NCBI GenBank assembly: GCA_964401615.1
Contig: CAYNZF010000002.1
Coordinates: 1-51,285 of the forward strand
From: JAXGQD01 sp964401615
Lineage (GTDB): Bacteria > Bacillota > Clostridia > Saccharofermentanales > Fastidiosipilaceae
Direction of reading: 5' to 3'
Length of the DNA stretch: 51,285 bases
In this document: positions 24,898 to 33,841 of the stretch, in pieces
Layout of the letters: the number at the start of each line of letters is the position of its first letter
How positions within the stretch are numbered: the first letter of the stretch is position 1
Position numbers and translations under genes: made by a program
The notes under the pieces: generated by a model
What the model was told of the DNA's origin: nothing
Database searches by the model: none
Seen by the model: the letters and a program-made list of their open reading frames with translations, nothing else

Positions 24898-26298
24898 ATG
24901 CAAAGAAATATGCAAGTCGAAAAAACTGACATGCCGGTGCAAGACCCCTTGATCAGAAACCAGAACTTCGCTGAGGTCGCCACGGGATATACCCCTGAAA
25001 TGGCCATCAACGAGGCCAAACGTTGTTTGGACTGCAAGCATCAGCCTTGCGTCAAGGGCTGTCCGGTGCGTGTCAAGATCCCTGAATTTATTCAGCGGGT
25101 GGCTGAAGGTGAATTTGAGGCCGCTTATCAAAAAATACAAGAGACCAACGCTCTGCCTGCAGTATGCGGTCGTGTCTGCCCTCAAGAATCGCAGTGCGAA
25201 GAGGTATGCGTGCGCGGCATCAAGCATGAACCGGTCGGAATCGGCCGCTTGGAACGTTTTGTCGCGGACTGGCACCGTGAAAACATCGAAGAAGTGATCG
25301 TACCTGTCCCATCAAACGGTCACAAAGTCGCTGTCATCGGCTCAGGACCCGCAGGCCTTACTTGCGCAGCTGATCTTGCCAAACACGGATATGAAGTTAC
25401 CATATTCGAAGCCTTCCACATCGCCGGAGGTGTTCTGGTGTACGGAATTCCTGAATTCCGTTTACCCAAAGCCATTGTTAAAAAAGAAATCGACAAACTC
25501 GAAGCCCTGGGCGTAAAAATCCAGCGCGACATGGTCATCGGACGAATTCTTTCAATCGACGAATTGATGAAGGATGAGAAATTCGAAGCCGTGTTCATCG
25601 GCTCAGGTGCCGGCCTTCCCTCTTTTATGGGCATACCCGGGGAATCTCTGATCGGTGTTTATTCCGCCAATGAGTATTTGACGCGTTCAAACCTGATGAA
25701 GGCCTATGACGTTCAATATCACACGCCCATTCGAAAATCCAGGCAAGTCGCCGTAGTCGGTGGTGGAAACGTGGCCATGGACGCGGCTCGTACAGCCAAA
25801 CGTTTAGGCGCGGAAAAAGTTTATATCGTCTATCGCCGCAGCTTTGATGAAATGCCGGCCAGAATCGAGGAAGTCCATCACGCCCAGGAAGAAGAGATCA
25901 TTTTTCACAATTTGACCACCCCGGTACGCATCATTGGCGATGACAAAGGCCAGGTTATCGGTATGGAGTGCATTAAAATGGAACTCGGCGAACCTGATGC
26001 ATCCGGCAGACGTCGTCCGATCGCTGTGGACGGATCTAATTTTGTCCTGGATGTTGACACGGTCATCATGTCGATCGGGACCAGCCCCAATCCACTGATT
26101 AAAAATACGACCAAAGGTCTGGAAACCAACAAATGGGGCTGTATCGTGGCTAAAGACAGCGGCGCGACCTCTCGTGAAGGTGTTTTCGCCGGGGGAGACG
26201 CGGTTACAGGAGCTGCGACGGTCATTCTGGCCATGGGTGCAGGTAAAGCCTCCGCTGAAGCGATTCATGAATACATTCAGGACAAGTCCAAAGCCTAA
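24898..26298 (+). CDS. nfnB: NADH-dependent ferredoxin:NADP+ oxidoreductase subunit NfnB-like (GltD/GltA-type)
   Basis: 466-residue flavoprotein often annotated as NADPH-dependent glutamate synthase small chain. It has N-terminal iron-sulfur cysteines CLDCKHQPCVKGCP and CGRVCPQESQCEEVC, an FAD site GSGPAGLTCAADL, an NADPH site GGGNVAMDAARTA and the late FAD motif GVFAGGDAVTGAATV. AAGGAG ends seven bases before the ATG at 24898, within the nfnA 3' end. No glutamate synthase large subunit is near, while an NfnA partner is, so NfnB is the better name. Its stop overlaps the convergent cca stop. Confidence 0.9.
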   Translation: MQRNMQVEKTDMPVQDPLIRNQNFAEVATGYTPEMAINEAKRCLDCKHQPCVKGCPVRVKIPEFIQRVAEGEFEAAYQKIQETNALPAVCGRVCPQESQCEEVCVRGIKHEPVGIGRLERFVADWHRENIEEVIVPVPSNGHKVAVIGSGPAGLTCAADLAKHGYEVTIFEAFHIAGGVLVYGIPEFRLPKAIVKKEIDKLEALGVKIQRDMVIGRILSIDELMKDEKFEAVFIGSGAGLPSFMGIPGESLIGVYSANEYLTRSNLMKAYDVQYHTPIRKSRQVAVVGGGNVAMDAARTAKRLGAEKVYIVYRRSFDEMPARIEEVHHAQEEEIIFHNLTTPVRIIGDDKGQVIGMECIKMELGEPDASGRRRPIAVDGSNFVLDVDTVIMSIGTSPNPLIKNTTKGLETNKWGCIVAKDSGATSREGVFAGGDAVTGAATVILAMGAGKASAEAIHEYIQDKSKA

Positions 26299-27566
26299 TC
26301 TGTTTTAAATTCTATTTCTTTCAAATTTACCAAAACATCAGCCCTGGCCATCAACGCCGGGGCTTTGTTTTCTAAAGTTCCGCTCATCACCTCGTCGAGC
26401 AGCAGATCCAGAAGGCGGCCCAGCTCCGGTCCGATTTGGATATCCAAGTTCATGAGATCGCGTCCGCTGACGGCTAGCTGGAAGCGGCTCAAACAAATGC
26501 CCTCATCCCGCCAAATTTTGGCCTTGTCATATAAAAGCATGTATTCAGCTTCAGCTGACGGGTCGGCTAATTTCAGATACGAGATAAGATTGGTGAACAG
26601 GGCCCAGCCCAAAGCCCCCAAGGCTTTCTTGGCTGACAACTCCGAACGGATACCCTGCTCGCAATGACTACGCAATGCTTTGAAGTCATCTTGCTGCCTG
26701 CGGCTGAGCCTTAATAATTCGATGGCGTGCGCATCCGTACCTCGTAAGAGCCAAACAAGACGCAATATGGCCGCAGGTAAAAGACGGTCCAATCCCCTGA
26801 CCTGCTCAGCGAATTTTTCGTCAGAATATTCAGCCAGATCCGGCACGACTTCGCGCCACACCTTAGGACACAATAAAAACAACGCTTCGACTTTTTCAGC
26901 CATCAAGAAGCGCCATAGTTCTTTGGTGATTCGCTCGGCAGCCAAACCGCGCAGCTGAGCCGCCAATTCATTACAGCATTGAGCTGTTTCACTTTCCAAA
27001 GCGAAGTCCAATTCAGCGGCCAGCCGTAAGGCCCTCAAAATGCGCAGTGCATCCTCGCTGAAGCGCTTGTACGGATTACCAACTGCTCTGATCAGCTTGG
27101 CTGCGATGTCAGCCAAACCCTCATGTTGATCCACGAAGCGCATTTTAGTCATTAATGGCGAATAAGCCATGGCGTTGATGGTAAAATCACGTCTGGACAG
27201 ATCCTCATCAAGCGCTCTGGTGAAATCAACGCGATCCGGTCGTCTTCCGTCGATGTACTCTCCATCGATGCGATAGCTGGTCAATTCAACGACCAGTCCA
27301 TTGCTGATGACCGTATAGGTGCCATGTTTGACACCTGTCTCAATGAGTTTTTCCGGCGGAAATATGGCTGCGATTTCACCCGGATGGGCGGCCGTGGCCA
27401 CGTCATAGTCATTAACGGTCTGCCCCAGAATGACATCCCTGACTACACCACCGACAAAATAGGCTTCGTGACCGGCATTTTTCAGTGCACGTAAAACCGC
27501 GACTGCTCTCACATCCCAAGGGAAATTGTCCAGTCGGGTCAAGGCTTCTGCAGCTAAGTCAAACAT
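26295..27566 (-). CDS. cca: CCA tRNA nucleotidyltransferase
   Basis: Adds or repairs the 3' CCA end of tRNAs. Class II nucleotidyltransferase of 423 residues: FVGGVVRDVILG, the catalytic DYDVAT (two aspartates), RRPDRVDF, RRDFTINAMAYSP and the neck motif EDALRILRALRLAAELDF. The C-terminal half is helical, as in bacterial enzymes, and no HD phosphohydrolase motif was seen. It is last in the minus-strand series, 62 bases after lrgB; that gap holds a 7-bp hairpin (27597-27625) without a T run, so read-through is possible. Its stop codon overlaps the nfnB stop by four bases, leaving no room for a terminator between the two. Confidence 0.94.
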   Translation of the reverse strand: MFDLAAEALTRLDNFPWDVRAVAVLRALKNAGHEAYFVGGVVRDVILGQTVNDYDVATAAHPGEIAAIFPPEKLIETGVKHGTYTVISNGLVVELTSYRIDGEYIDGRRPDRVDFTRALDEDLSRRDFTINAMAYSPLMTKMRFVDQHEGLADIAAKLIRAVGNPYKRFSEDALRILRALRLAAELDFALESETAQCCNELAAQLRGLAAERITKELWRFLMAEKVEALFLLCPKVWREVVPDLAEYSDEKFAEQVRGLDRLLPAAILRLVWLLRGTDAHAIELLRLSRRQQDDFKALRSHCEQGIRSELSAKKALGALGWALFTNLISYLKLADPSAEAEYMLLYDKAKIWRDEGICLSRFQLAVSGRDLMNLDIQIGPELGRLLDLLLDEVMSGTLENKAPALMARADVLVNLKEIEFKTD

Positions 27567-27628
27567 AATATCACACTCTCAAAACAGCTCTTATTTATGA
27601 TGACGTCTTATTGTTATCTCATCATCAA

Positions 27629-28300
27629 TCAGAGCAGCAAAGCCATCCATATTATAGTAAATATTCCTGCCAGCGCGATGGCGAGCCCGCTCATGGCTGC
27701 TTCGACTTCGCCCAATTCCACAGCCTTTGTGGTCCCTAAAACATGCGATGCGGTACCCATACCCAAACCTGCTTCGACCGGGTTGACACGAAGCAATTTA
27801 ATTATCACCGGCCCCAAAACCACACCAATGATGCCGGCCAGCATCACGGCCAAAATGGTAATAGACACTTCACCATGGTACGATTCCGACAAAGGCGCCG
27901 CGATGGCCGTCGTGGTCGATTTCGGTAAAAGTGAGAGCATCAGCTTTTCACTCAAACCGAAAAGCCGGCTCAGATATTTTGTTGAAAGAACGGCCGTGAG
28001 CGAACCCACCATGGTCCCGCCCAATACCGGCAGCAAATTTTCCATTAAAAGTTTGCGCTGCTTATAAATGTTGATGGACAGGGCTGCGGTCGCCGGAGCC
28101 AGAAATATCGTGATAAGGTCGGCCCCTTTGCGATAATTCTCCAGGGGTATGTTGAAAAGCAGAAGAACGATGATGATCATTGTAACCGACAGAATAATGG
28201 GATTTGCCAAAACGTTCTTGCTTCTTTTTTGGACCATCTGAGCCAGGCCAAAGCAAAGCACCGTCAGGAAGAGGCCAAACAACACCGTGTCAGTACTCAT
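27629..28300 (-). CDS. lrgB: LrgB family membrane protein
   Basis: 223-residue polytopic protein of the LrgB/CidB family, linked in Staphylococcus to control of murein hydrolase activity and in plants and Streptococcus to glycolate or pyruvate transport. Family motifs: NPIILSVTMI near the N-terminus, FLAPATAALSINIYKQ, LLPKSTTTAIAAPLSE and LGMGTASHVLGTTKAVELG. The ATG at 28300 has GGGGAGGAAAG upstream and overlaps the lrgA stop (ATGA); a longer in-frame start would reach into lrgA. Confidence 0.92.
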   Translation of the reverse strand: MSTDTVLFGLFLTVLCFGLAQMVQKRSKNVLANPIILSVTMIIIVLLLFNIPLENYRKGADLITIFLAPATAALSINIYKQRKLLMENLLPVLGGTMVGSLTAVLSTKYLSRLFGLSEKLMLSLLPKSTTTAIAAPLSESYHGEVSITILAVMLAGIIGVVLGPVIIKLLRVNPVEAGLGMGTASHVLGTTKAVELGEVEAAMSGLAIALAGIFTIIWMALLL

Positions 28301-28659
28301 ACAGCTTCTTTCCTCCCCTTGAGTTTGATTAAAAAATGGGTCACCAGCATGGTGATCAGCATGGTGATGATCGTGGTCAAAAAGACCACGGCCAGAAAGC
28401 CCCAAAGCTGATTCGAAACCAAGCCGACACTTTCAAGAAGGCCAACAGCCGCGGGTACAATGAACAATCCCATATTAGCCAGCAGGAAACTGCTGCTTTG
28501 CTCCAGCTGCTCGAGCTTGAGCAATTTAAAGCTCAGCAATACAAACAGAAAAATCATGGCCACCACTGAACCGGGAAATGGAAAAGGAAGGCGCTGCGCT
28601 ACTTGTTCACCAAGATACGAAAGGAGCAGATAAAAGCCGAGCTGTAAAACCGTGTTCAT
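28297..28659 (-). CDS. lrgA: LrgA/CidA family holin-like membrane protein
   Basis: 120-residue protein with four hydrophobic segments and the LrgA signature LPFPFPGSVVAMIFLFVLL. It works with LrgB. Its ATG is only four bases after the glnN stop, with AGAAGGA inside the glnN 3' end, so it should be translated from the glnN message. LrgAB is usually paired with a LytSR two-component system, which is absent here; coupling to nitrogen genes is unusual. Confidence 0.9.
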   Translation of the reverse strand: MNTVLQLGFYLLLSYLGEQVAQRLPFPFPGSVVAMIFLFVLLSFKLLKLEQLEQSSSFLLANMGLFIVPAAVGLLESVGLVSNQLWGFLAVVFLTTIITMLITMLVTHFLIKLKGRKEAV

Positions 28660-28663
28660 TGAA

Positions 28664-30778
28664 TCATTTCCTTCTCAACAATTCAGCATAAGACGGCAAA
28701 GGCCAGTCCGAAGCGGGAATCAGGACTTCGCACTCATCAACCACGGCGCGCAAGTTCTGCAGTTCCGCGAAGACGATATCATGAAAATTTTGAGCCTTCA
28801 TAGCCGGGTCTTTCAGCTGCTCTGCTTCCAAATAGCGCTGGTGGAGAGCCTCGTATGCACTCGCCAGCGTTTGTAGTTTATGGGTCAAATCAGAGAGGAG
28901 ATCCTTGGCTGCTTTTTGTTCTATGCCGATACGCTCTGATGAGGCAATACCCGTCGCCAGAGCATGGGTATAAGCCATGACGGCGGGTCTGATTTGGCGA
29001 GTAAACATGTCCAGAGCAGTGCGGCATTCGATACCCACCACCGCGGCGTAGTTTTCAAGCAGGATGTCACAGCGGGACACGGATTCCAATGGACTGAGTA
29101 CGCCTTCTTCGGCAAAAAGGTCAATAAATTCGGGATCCTTCATGTGCAAGATGGCTTCCACGGCATCGGCGACCACCGAAAGGCCCCTCCGTTTAGCCTC
29201 TTCCGGCCAGCTTTCGGAATAGTTGTCGCCCATATAAAGAACACGATCGTGTTCTTCCATAATCTGACGAATCAGTTCGAGTGAGGTCTTTTCGAGGTCT
29301 TCACAGCCTTCAAGCTGATCGGCCAGTTCACCCAGTGTTTTAGCGATGATGGTGTTGAGAATAAAACAAGGACCCGCAATATTCAGGGAGGATCCACACA
29401 TGCGGAATTCAAAACGATTCCCTGTAAAGGCAAACGGTGAAGTCCGATTGCGGTCGGTCGTATCAACGGTAGACACTGACATCGAATCGACACCCAAATT
29501 GGTGCAAGTGCGATCCGGAGACGAATAAACCTGGCCGTTTTTTATGCTGTCCAATATACCTTGCAGCTCTGCGCCGATGGCCACAGATAAAATTGCCGGT
29601 GGCGCCTCGTGTGAACCCAGGCGGTGTTCATTGGAAGCGGTAGCCACAGACAAGGTCAAATAGTCGCCATAACGGTCGACCGCAGCGATGACCGCAGCCA
29701 GGAACAGCAGAAACTGGGTATTGCCGCAGGGATTGCGGCCCGGGTCCAGAAGATTTTCACCGTCGTCGGTCGCGATGGACCAGTTGATGTGTTTTCCTGA
29801 TCCATTGATGCCCGCGTAGGGTTTTTCATGCAAAAGGCAAGCCATCCCATGTCGCTCGGCAATCTTCTTCATCATTTCCATGACCAGCATGTTGTGGTCA
29901 ACGGCCACTGAACTGGGATCAAATATTATGGCCAATTCATGCTGCGTCGGCGCAACTTCGTTGTGTCTGGTTTTAGCGGTGATTCCCAGATGCCAGAGCG
30001 TTTCGTCAAGCTCTTGCATAAAGGCGAGCACACGTGGGTTGATGGCCCCGTAATAGTGATCGGAAAGTTCGACACCGCGGGGAGGTCTGGCGCCGAAAAG
30101 GGTTCGTCCGCAATTCAGTAAATCCGGTCGTTTTTCGTAGGGTTCTTTGTCGACCAGGAAGTATTCCTGTTCAGGTCCGATCGTGCTGACAATCATTTTG
30201 GAGTGATGATTCCCCAGAGCCTTCAACAGGCGCATGCCCTGCCTTGAAAGAGCTTGGTTTGAGCGCAGTAAGGGGGCTTTCTTGTCCAATACTTCACCGG
30301 TGTATGAGTAAAACGCGGTTGGTATATAGAGCGTTCCTTCTTTTACAAAAGCCGGAGAGGTGCAGTCCCAGGCGGTATAACCTCTGGCGGCGGCCGTTTC
30401 ACGCAGCCCGCCCGAAGGAAAGGAAGAAGCGTCAGGTTCACCTTTGATGAGCGCTTTGGCAGAAAAATTCAATATGATCTGACCATCCCGTAAGGTGTCT
30501 AAAAACGCGTCGTGTTTTTCGGCGGTTTGGCCCGTCATCGGCAGGAACCAGTGGGTAAAGTGCGTCGCGCCTTTTTCGATGGCCCACTGTTTCATGGCCA
30601 CCGCTACTTCGGCCGCGATGTCTTTGTTCAGAGGAGTCCCTGCTTCAATGGTCGATTTGAGGGAACGATAGGTTTGTGTGGAAAGTCTCGTTCTCATCAT
30701 GCGGTCGTTGAAGACCGCTTCGCCAAAATAGCGGGTCAAATCACTGTCTTTATGCTCATTGGAAAATCCTGATTCCAT
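28664..30778 (-). CDS. glnN: Glutamine synthetase type III (GlnN)
   Basis: Large dodecameric glutamine synthetase of 704 residues, the class typical of Bacteroides, cyanobacteria and some Clostridia; it makes glutamine from glutamate, ammonia and ATP. Motifs: THWFLPMTGQTAEKHDAF (GSIII signature), SSFPSGGLRETAAARGYTAWD, GPEQEYFLVD, HNEVAPTQHELA, the ATP-binding INGSGKHINWS and NRTSPFAFTGNRFEFRM. All catalytic-domain motifs are present. GGAGGACTTGTA precedes the ATG. It lies downstream of two PII-like genes and a DUF1538 gene in one direction, so control by a PII-like signal is plausible. Confidence 0.96.
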   Translation of the reverse strand: MESGFSNEHKDSDLTRYFGEAVFNDRMMRTRLSTQTYRSLKSTIEAGTPLNKDIAAEVAVAMKQWAIEKGATHFTHWFLPMTGQTAEKHDAFLDTLRDGQIILNFSAKALIKGEPDASSFPSGGLRETAAARGYTAWDCTSPAFVKEGTLYIPTAFYSYTGEVLDKKAPLLRSNQALSRQGMRLLKALGNHHSKMIVSTIGPEQEYFLVDKEPYEKRPDLLNCGRTLFGARPPRGVELSDHYYGAINPRVLAFMQELDETLWHLGITAKTRHNEVAPTQHELAIIFDPSSVAVDHNMLVMEMMKKIAERHGMACLLHEKPYAGINGSGKHINWSIATDDGENLLDPGRNPCGNTQFLLFLAAVIAAVDRYGDYLTLSVATASNEHRLGSHEAPPAILSVAIGAELQGILDSIKNGQVYSSPDRTCTNLGVDSMSVSTVDTTDRNRTSPFAFTGNRFEFRMCGSSLNIAGPCFILNTIIAKTLGELADQLEGCEDLEKTSLELIRQIMEEHDRVLYMGDNYSESWPEEAKRRGLSVVADAVEAILHMKDPEFIDLFAEEGVLSPLESVSRCDILLENYAAVVGIECRTALDMFTRQIRPAVMAYTHALATGIASSERIGIEQKAAKDLLSDLTHKLQTLASAYEALHQRYLEAEQLKDPAMKAQNFHDIVFAELQNLRAVVDECEVLIPASDWPLPSYAELLRRK

Positions 30779-30833
30779 TACAAGTCCTCCTCAAGTTGGG
30801 TACTTACTGCAGAACATTTTAGCACAGGCGACT

Positions 30834-31598
30834 TTACTCAAACAGACTGCCGCTTTCATCCGGCTGAGGCAGCCTGCGTGATAATCCTGTGACACGTTCC
30901 ACAGGCAGCACAAAACAAACCCCGCGGCCGGGCTCGGACAAGCGGCCTTTTTCGACCAGCGTCCGCACGATTTTTTCACAAACGGCTTGACGTACCAGGA
31001 GCAGCAGCACTTCTTTTTCCGGTTCGATCTGAATACCGAACAAAAGAGAAGCATCGTGCACGCCGAAACCTTTGCCATGCAAAATCGTCCCTCCGACAGC
31101 ACCGGCCGTGCGCGCTTTTTCAACCAGATCATCTGCGTGGCCTTGCGGGACGACGATGAATAGGAGACGATGATTGTCCTCGATGATACCTTCCTTCAAC
31201 TCTTCCTCACTCCACTCCGGCCACTCGCTCACCGGATTTTTCGAGTCTGTCTCTTGCAAGAGCACATCGCAATGCCCGAAAAGTGACTTGAGCCCCAGCT
31301 TAAGACCGATCGGACATTGAAAAGCGATCCCGTGTCCCGGCCGGTCCAGGTTTAAAGTCCGGCGAATTGACTGCAGACTGGTAAAGGCATCTTCTTCACG
31401 CACAAAAGAAAGCATGATCTCCTTTTCACGTTTCTCCAATCCCAGCAAGTCGAGCACATCGGAATGCGCAGTTCCTCTGGCCGGAATCGTTATATTTCCG
31501 GGACAGTGACATTGTCTGACACGGCTGATCAGCTGTGCGGATTTACCCTTGTTGACAATCACGAGCTGTAAATAGCATTGGTCTTCCTTGTTAGTCAT
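30834..31598 (-). CDS. Tandem two-domain PII-like protein
   Basis: 254 residues made of two divergent PII-like halves. The second half is clear: LLFIVVPQGHADDLVEKARTAG, then AVGGTILHGKGFG (compare G-x-x-G-x-T-x-x-x-G-x-G of PII), a strand EVLLLLVRQAVCEKIV and GRGVCFVLPVERVTGL. The first half (about 10-105) repeats the order with CYLQLVIVNKGKSAQLISR, PGNITIPARGT, EIMLSFVREED and GHGIAFQCPI. The canonical T-loop tyrosine is absent. The ATG at 31598 is chosen for GGAGG nine bases upstream; it overlaps the DUF1538 stop by eight bases. It probably senses a small molecule and acts on the DUF1538 membrane protein. Confidence 0.75.
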   Translation of the reverse strand: MTNKEDQCYLQLVIVNKGKSAQLISRVRQCHCPGNITIPARGTAHSDVLDLLGLEKREKEIMLSFVREEDAFTSLQSIRRTLNLDRPGHGIAFQCPIGLKLGLKSLFGHCDVLLQETDSKNPVSEWPEWSEEELKEGIIEDNHRLLFIVVPQGHADDLVEKARTAGAVGGTILHGKGFGVHDASLLFGIQIEPEKEVLLLLVRQAVCEKIVRTLVEKGRLSEPGRGVCFVLPVERVTGLSRRLPQPDESGSLFE

Positions 31599-33441
31599 GT
31601 GCATTTCCCTCCACTGTTTCCGCACCAGGTATGGATATTTGTTCTGCCGTTGATGCCACGATTTCAACTTCAGTTTCTGCAGTTGTTTCACTATCCGTAT
31701 CTAGATACTCTGACAAATTGGTCAGCAGCCCTTCCTCTTGAAGTTTATCGTCCGCATGCTCAGCCTTTGCAGGCCCTTCAGCTGATCGTTCTTCTGCAGA
31801 CGGCCCCGCTGCGGTCAGATCATCCTCAGCTCTGTCCTCAGGCGCAGGCTTATCTTCCACCTGTACAGCGGCTCCAGCTGCACTTTCCGTTGTTTCGACA
31901 TCCTCAAGCACATCGTCTTCGAGCACATCGTCTTCATACTCAGCCAGGGCAGCTTCCGCCAAATCGCTCTGGCGTTCTTTGCGCTGGTACAATAATCCGA
32001 CCCCTTGGATGGCGATGAGCGGTGCCAAAGCAATCATGGCCACGGTACCGAAAGCATCACTCAAAATGTTCCCCCCCACGCTGCTGCAGATACCAAAAGT
32101 AAATGGCAAAATAAAAGTAGACGCCATAACTCCTGACGCGACGCCACCTGAATCGAAAGCGATGCCGCTGAACGGATTAGGTGTGAAGGGCATTAATAAA
32201 AAAGCCAAAGCATAGCCGGGCAGCAAGTAGTACCAGATGCTGAAACCCAGAATGGACCTTAAAAAACCCAAAGCGACCGCGACTGACACAGCGGAGGCAA
32301 GCGCCAGCATCATGGTTTTTTTGGCGATACGGCCGGCCGAAACATCTTCCACCTCTTGAGTCAAAACCCATACGGCCGGCTCAGCGAATACGATACTGAA
32401 GCCTAAAACCGCACCGAGCGGAATGAGCCACCAGAGAAATCCCGAGCTCGCGATGCTGGCACCTAAATAGGCCCCCACCGGCGAAAAACCCATGATCGCA
32501 CCAAGCAAAAACACCACCAAACCTACGTAGGTGTAGAGCAAGCCGATGAGAATGCGGGCGAACTTTTGCCACGGCAATTTTATATAAAATAACTGAAAAA
32601 CAAAAAACAGCAGGGCCAGCGGAATCATGGCCAGCGCGATCTCACCCAGCGTGTGCGGAATTTGAGTGGCGTAGGCTTGAGCCAACTCACTGAAATTTAC
32701 AGGATTGTATACTCCGTCTGTGGGCAAAGTCGCCTGAGAAAGATCTCTTTTAAAAATTACGCCTAAAATCATGACCGCGACGATTGGTCCGATGGACATG
32801 AGAGAGACGAGCCCGAAACTGTCGGGAGAATTCCCCTTGTGGTCACCGGAACTTCTGACTGAAGCCACACCTACACCCAGGGCCATGATGAAAGGTACCG
32901 TCATCGGGCCGGTGGTCACTCCCCCGGAATCGAAACCCATCGGTATAAAATAGGGCGAGGTGAATTGGGCGAGCAGAAAAATCAGTGCATACGACAGAAG
33001 TAAAAGTACTTTCAGAGAAAAACCCATGACGATGCGCATCAAGCCAAAAACCACAAAGAGTCCTGCGCCTACGGCGACTGCCGTAACAAGCAGCTGCTGG
33101 CCAATTTCAGGGTTGACGGAGGCGACTTGTTTGGCCATTACTTGTAAATCCGGTTCAGCCATCGTGATCGAAAAGCCAATGACCGCGCCATAGATCAAGA
33201 GCACAGGAAAGCCTTGTTTCGTGCTGAGGTTCGCGCCGATCAACTCGCCCATGGGAAGGATTCCGACATCCGCTCCCAAAAGAAATACGGTCAAACCTAA
33301 AATCAGGAGCAGACCACCCAAAAAATAACCGCCCAACATGACGGTGCTGAGAGGCGCGATAGTCCAATGCAAAATCAAAACAATCAAAATAATCGGTGCC
33401 ACAGCCAGGATGTTTTCTTTCAGCTTATGCAGAAATATCAT
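31591..33441 (-). CDS. DUF1538 integral membrane protein, duplicated, with acidic C-terminal tail
   Basis: 616 residues, putative transporter of unknown substrate. Two homologous halves: residues about 45-235 and 300-490. Paired motifs show it: VFLLGADVGILPMGELIGA with VFLLGAIMGFSPVGAYLGA, IGFSITMAEP (94-97) with LGFSIVFAEP (352-355), and FDSGGVTTG (170-178) with FDSGGVASG (429-437). Each half has about six hydrophobic segments. The last ~125 residues are hydrophilic and strongly acidic, with a short repeat DDVLEDDVLED. GGGAGGG precedes the ATG, three bases after the upstream PII gene. DUF1538 genes are known to sit beside PII-like genes; the role of the family is not established to my knowledge. 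Confidence 0.85.
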   Translation of the reverse strand: MIFLHKLKENILAVAPIILIVLILHWTIAPLSTVMLGGYFLGGLLLILGLTVFLLGADVGILPMGELIGANLSTKQGFPVLLIYGAVIGFSITMAEPDLQVMAKQVASVNPEIGQQLLVTAVAVGAGLFVVFGLMRIVMGFSLKVLLLLSYALIFLLAQFTSPYFIPMGFDSGGVTTGPMTVPFIMALGVGVASVRSSGDHKGNSPDSFGLVSLMSIGPIVAVMILGVIFKRDLSQATLPTDGVYNPVNFSELAQAYATQIPHTLGEIALAMIPLALLFFVFQLFYIKLPWQKFARILIGLLYTYVGLVVFLLGAIMGFSPVGAYLGASIASSGFLWWLIPLGAVLGFSIVFAEPAVWVLTQEVEDVSAGRIAKKTMMLALASAVSVAVALGFLRSILGFSIWYYLLPGYALAFLLMPFTPNPFSGIAFDSGGVASGVMASTFILPFTFGICSSVGGNILSDAFGTVAMIALAPLIAIQGVGLLYQRKERQSDLAEAALAEYEDDVLEDDVLEDVETTESAAGAAVQVEDKPAPEDRAEDDLTAAGPSAEERSAEGPAKAEHADDKLQEEGLLTNLSEYLDTDSETTAETEVEIVASTAEQISIPGAETVEGNAHD

Positions 33442-33444
33442 CGC

Positions 33445-33810
33445 TTACCCTCCCAACGTGTCGGTACCGCTGTCCGATAGGTTGATGGGGGCAATCCCGG
33501 CCGCTGCGATAAGCGGCAACTCAAAAACAAGACCATGCGCTTCGGTCTTCAAACCACTCTGGTCGTAAATTCGCTGCATGATTTTCTTCTTGCGGTCGTT
33601 TCTGACCGCTAAAAAAATGATCTGCCGTCCTGTTTCAAACGGCTTTCCGAAAAGGCTGGCCTGAGCTTGCGATAAGACGCCTTTTCCCAGGAGGATGGTT
33701 GCGCCGTGAGCTCCCTCAAGCTGTGCTGCTTTTATGACTTTGGATGCATGGGACTCTTTGACAATACTGATCAGCAGCGTATAGTCCTGATTGGATAATA
33801 ATTCGCTCAT
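33445..33810 (-). CDS. Single-domain PII-like signalling protein
   Basis: 121 residues. The PII-like fold is visible: YTLLISIVKESHASKVIKAAQ, GAHGATILLGKG, a strand RQIIFLAVRNDRKKKIMQRI and AHGLVFELPL. The T-loop is short and lacks the modified tyrosine of GlnB/GlnK, so it belongs to the variant branch that partners DUF1538. PII proteins are trimers that bind ATP/ADP and often 2-oxoglutarate and dock on transporters such as AmtB. It is first gene of the PII-DUF1538-PII2-glnN-lrgAB series. Confidence 0.78.
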   Translation of the reverse strand: MSELLSNQDYTLLISIVKESHASKVIKAAQLEGAHGATILLGKGVLSQAQASLFGKPFETGRQIIFLAVRNDRKKKIMQRIYDQSGLKTEAHGLVFELPLIAAAGIAPINLSDSGTDTLGG

Positions 33811-33841
33811 ATGTCTACCTACCTTTGTTTGCTACCCCAAT

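Noticed and set aside
24898..26298. NfnB gene as glutamate synthase small subunit
   Set aside because: No large subunit is nearby, and an NfnA-like [2Fe-2S] FAD partner is directly upstream.
28297..28659. LrgA as a prophage holin
   Set aside because: No other phage gene is present and LrgB is directly coupled to it.
30791..30833. Internal promoter before glnN (TTGAGT and TAAAAT)
   Set aside because: The two hexamers are only 14 bases apart, too close for a normal promoter.
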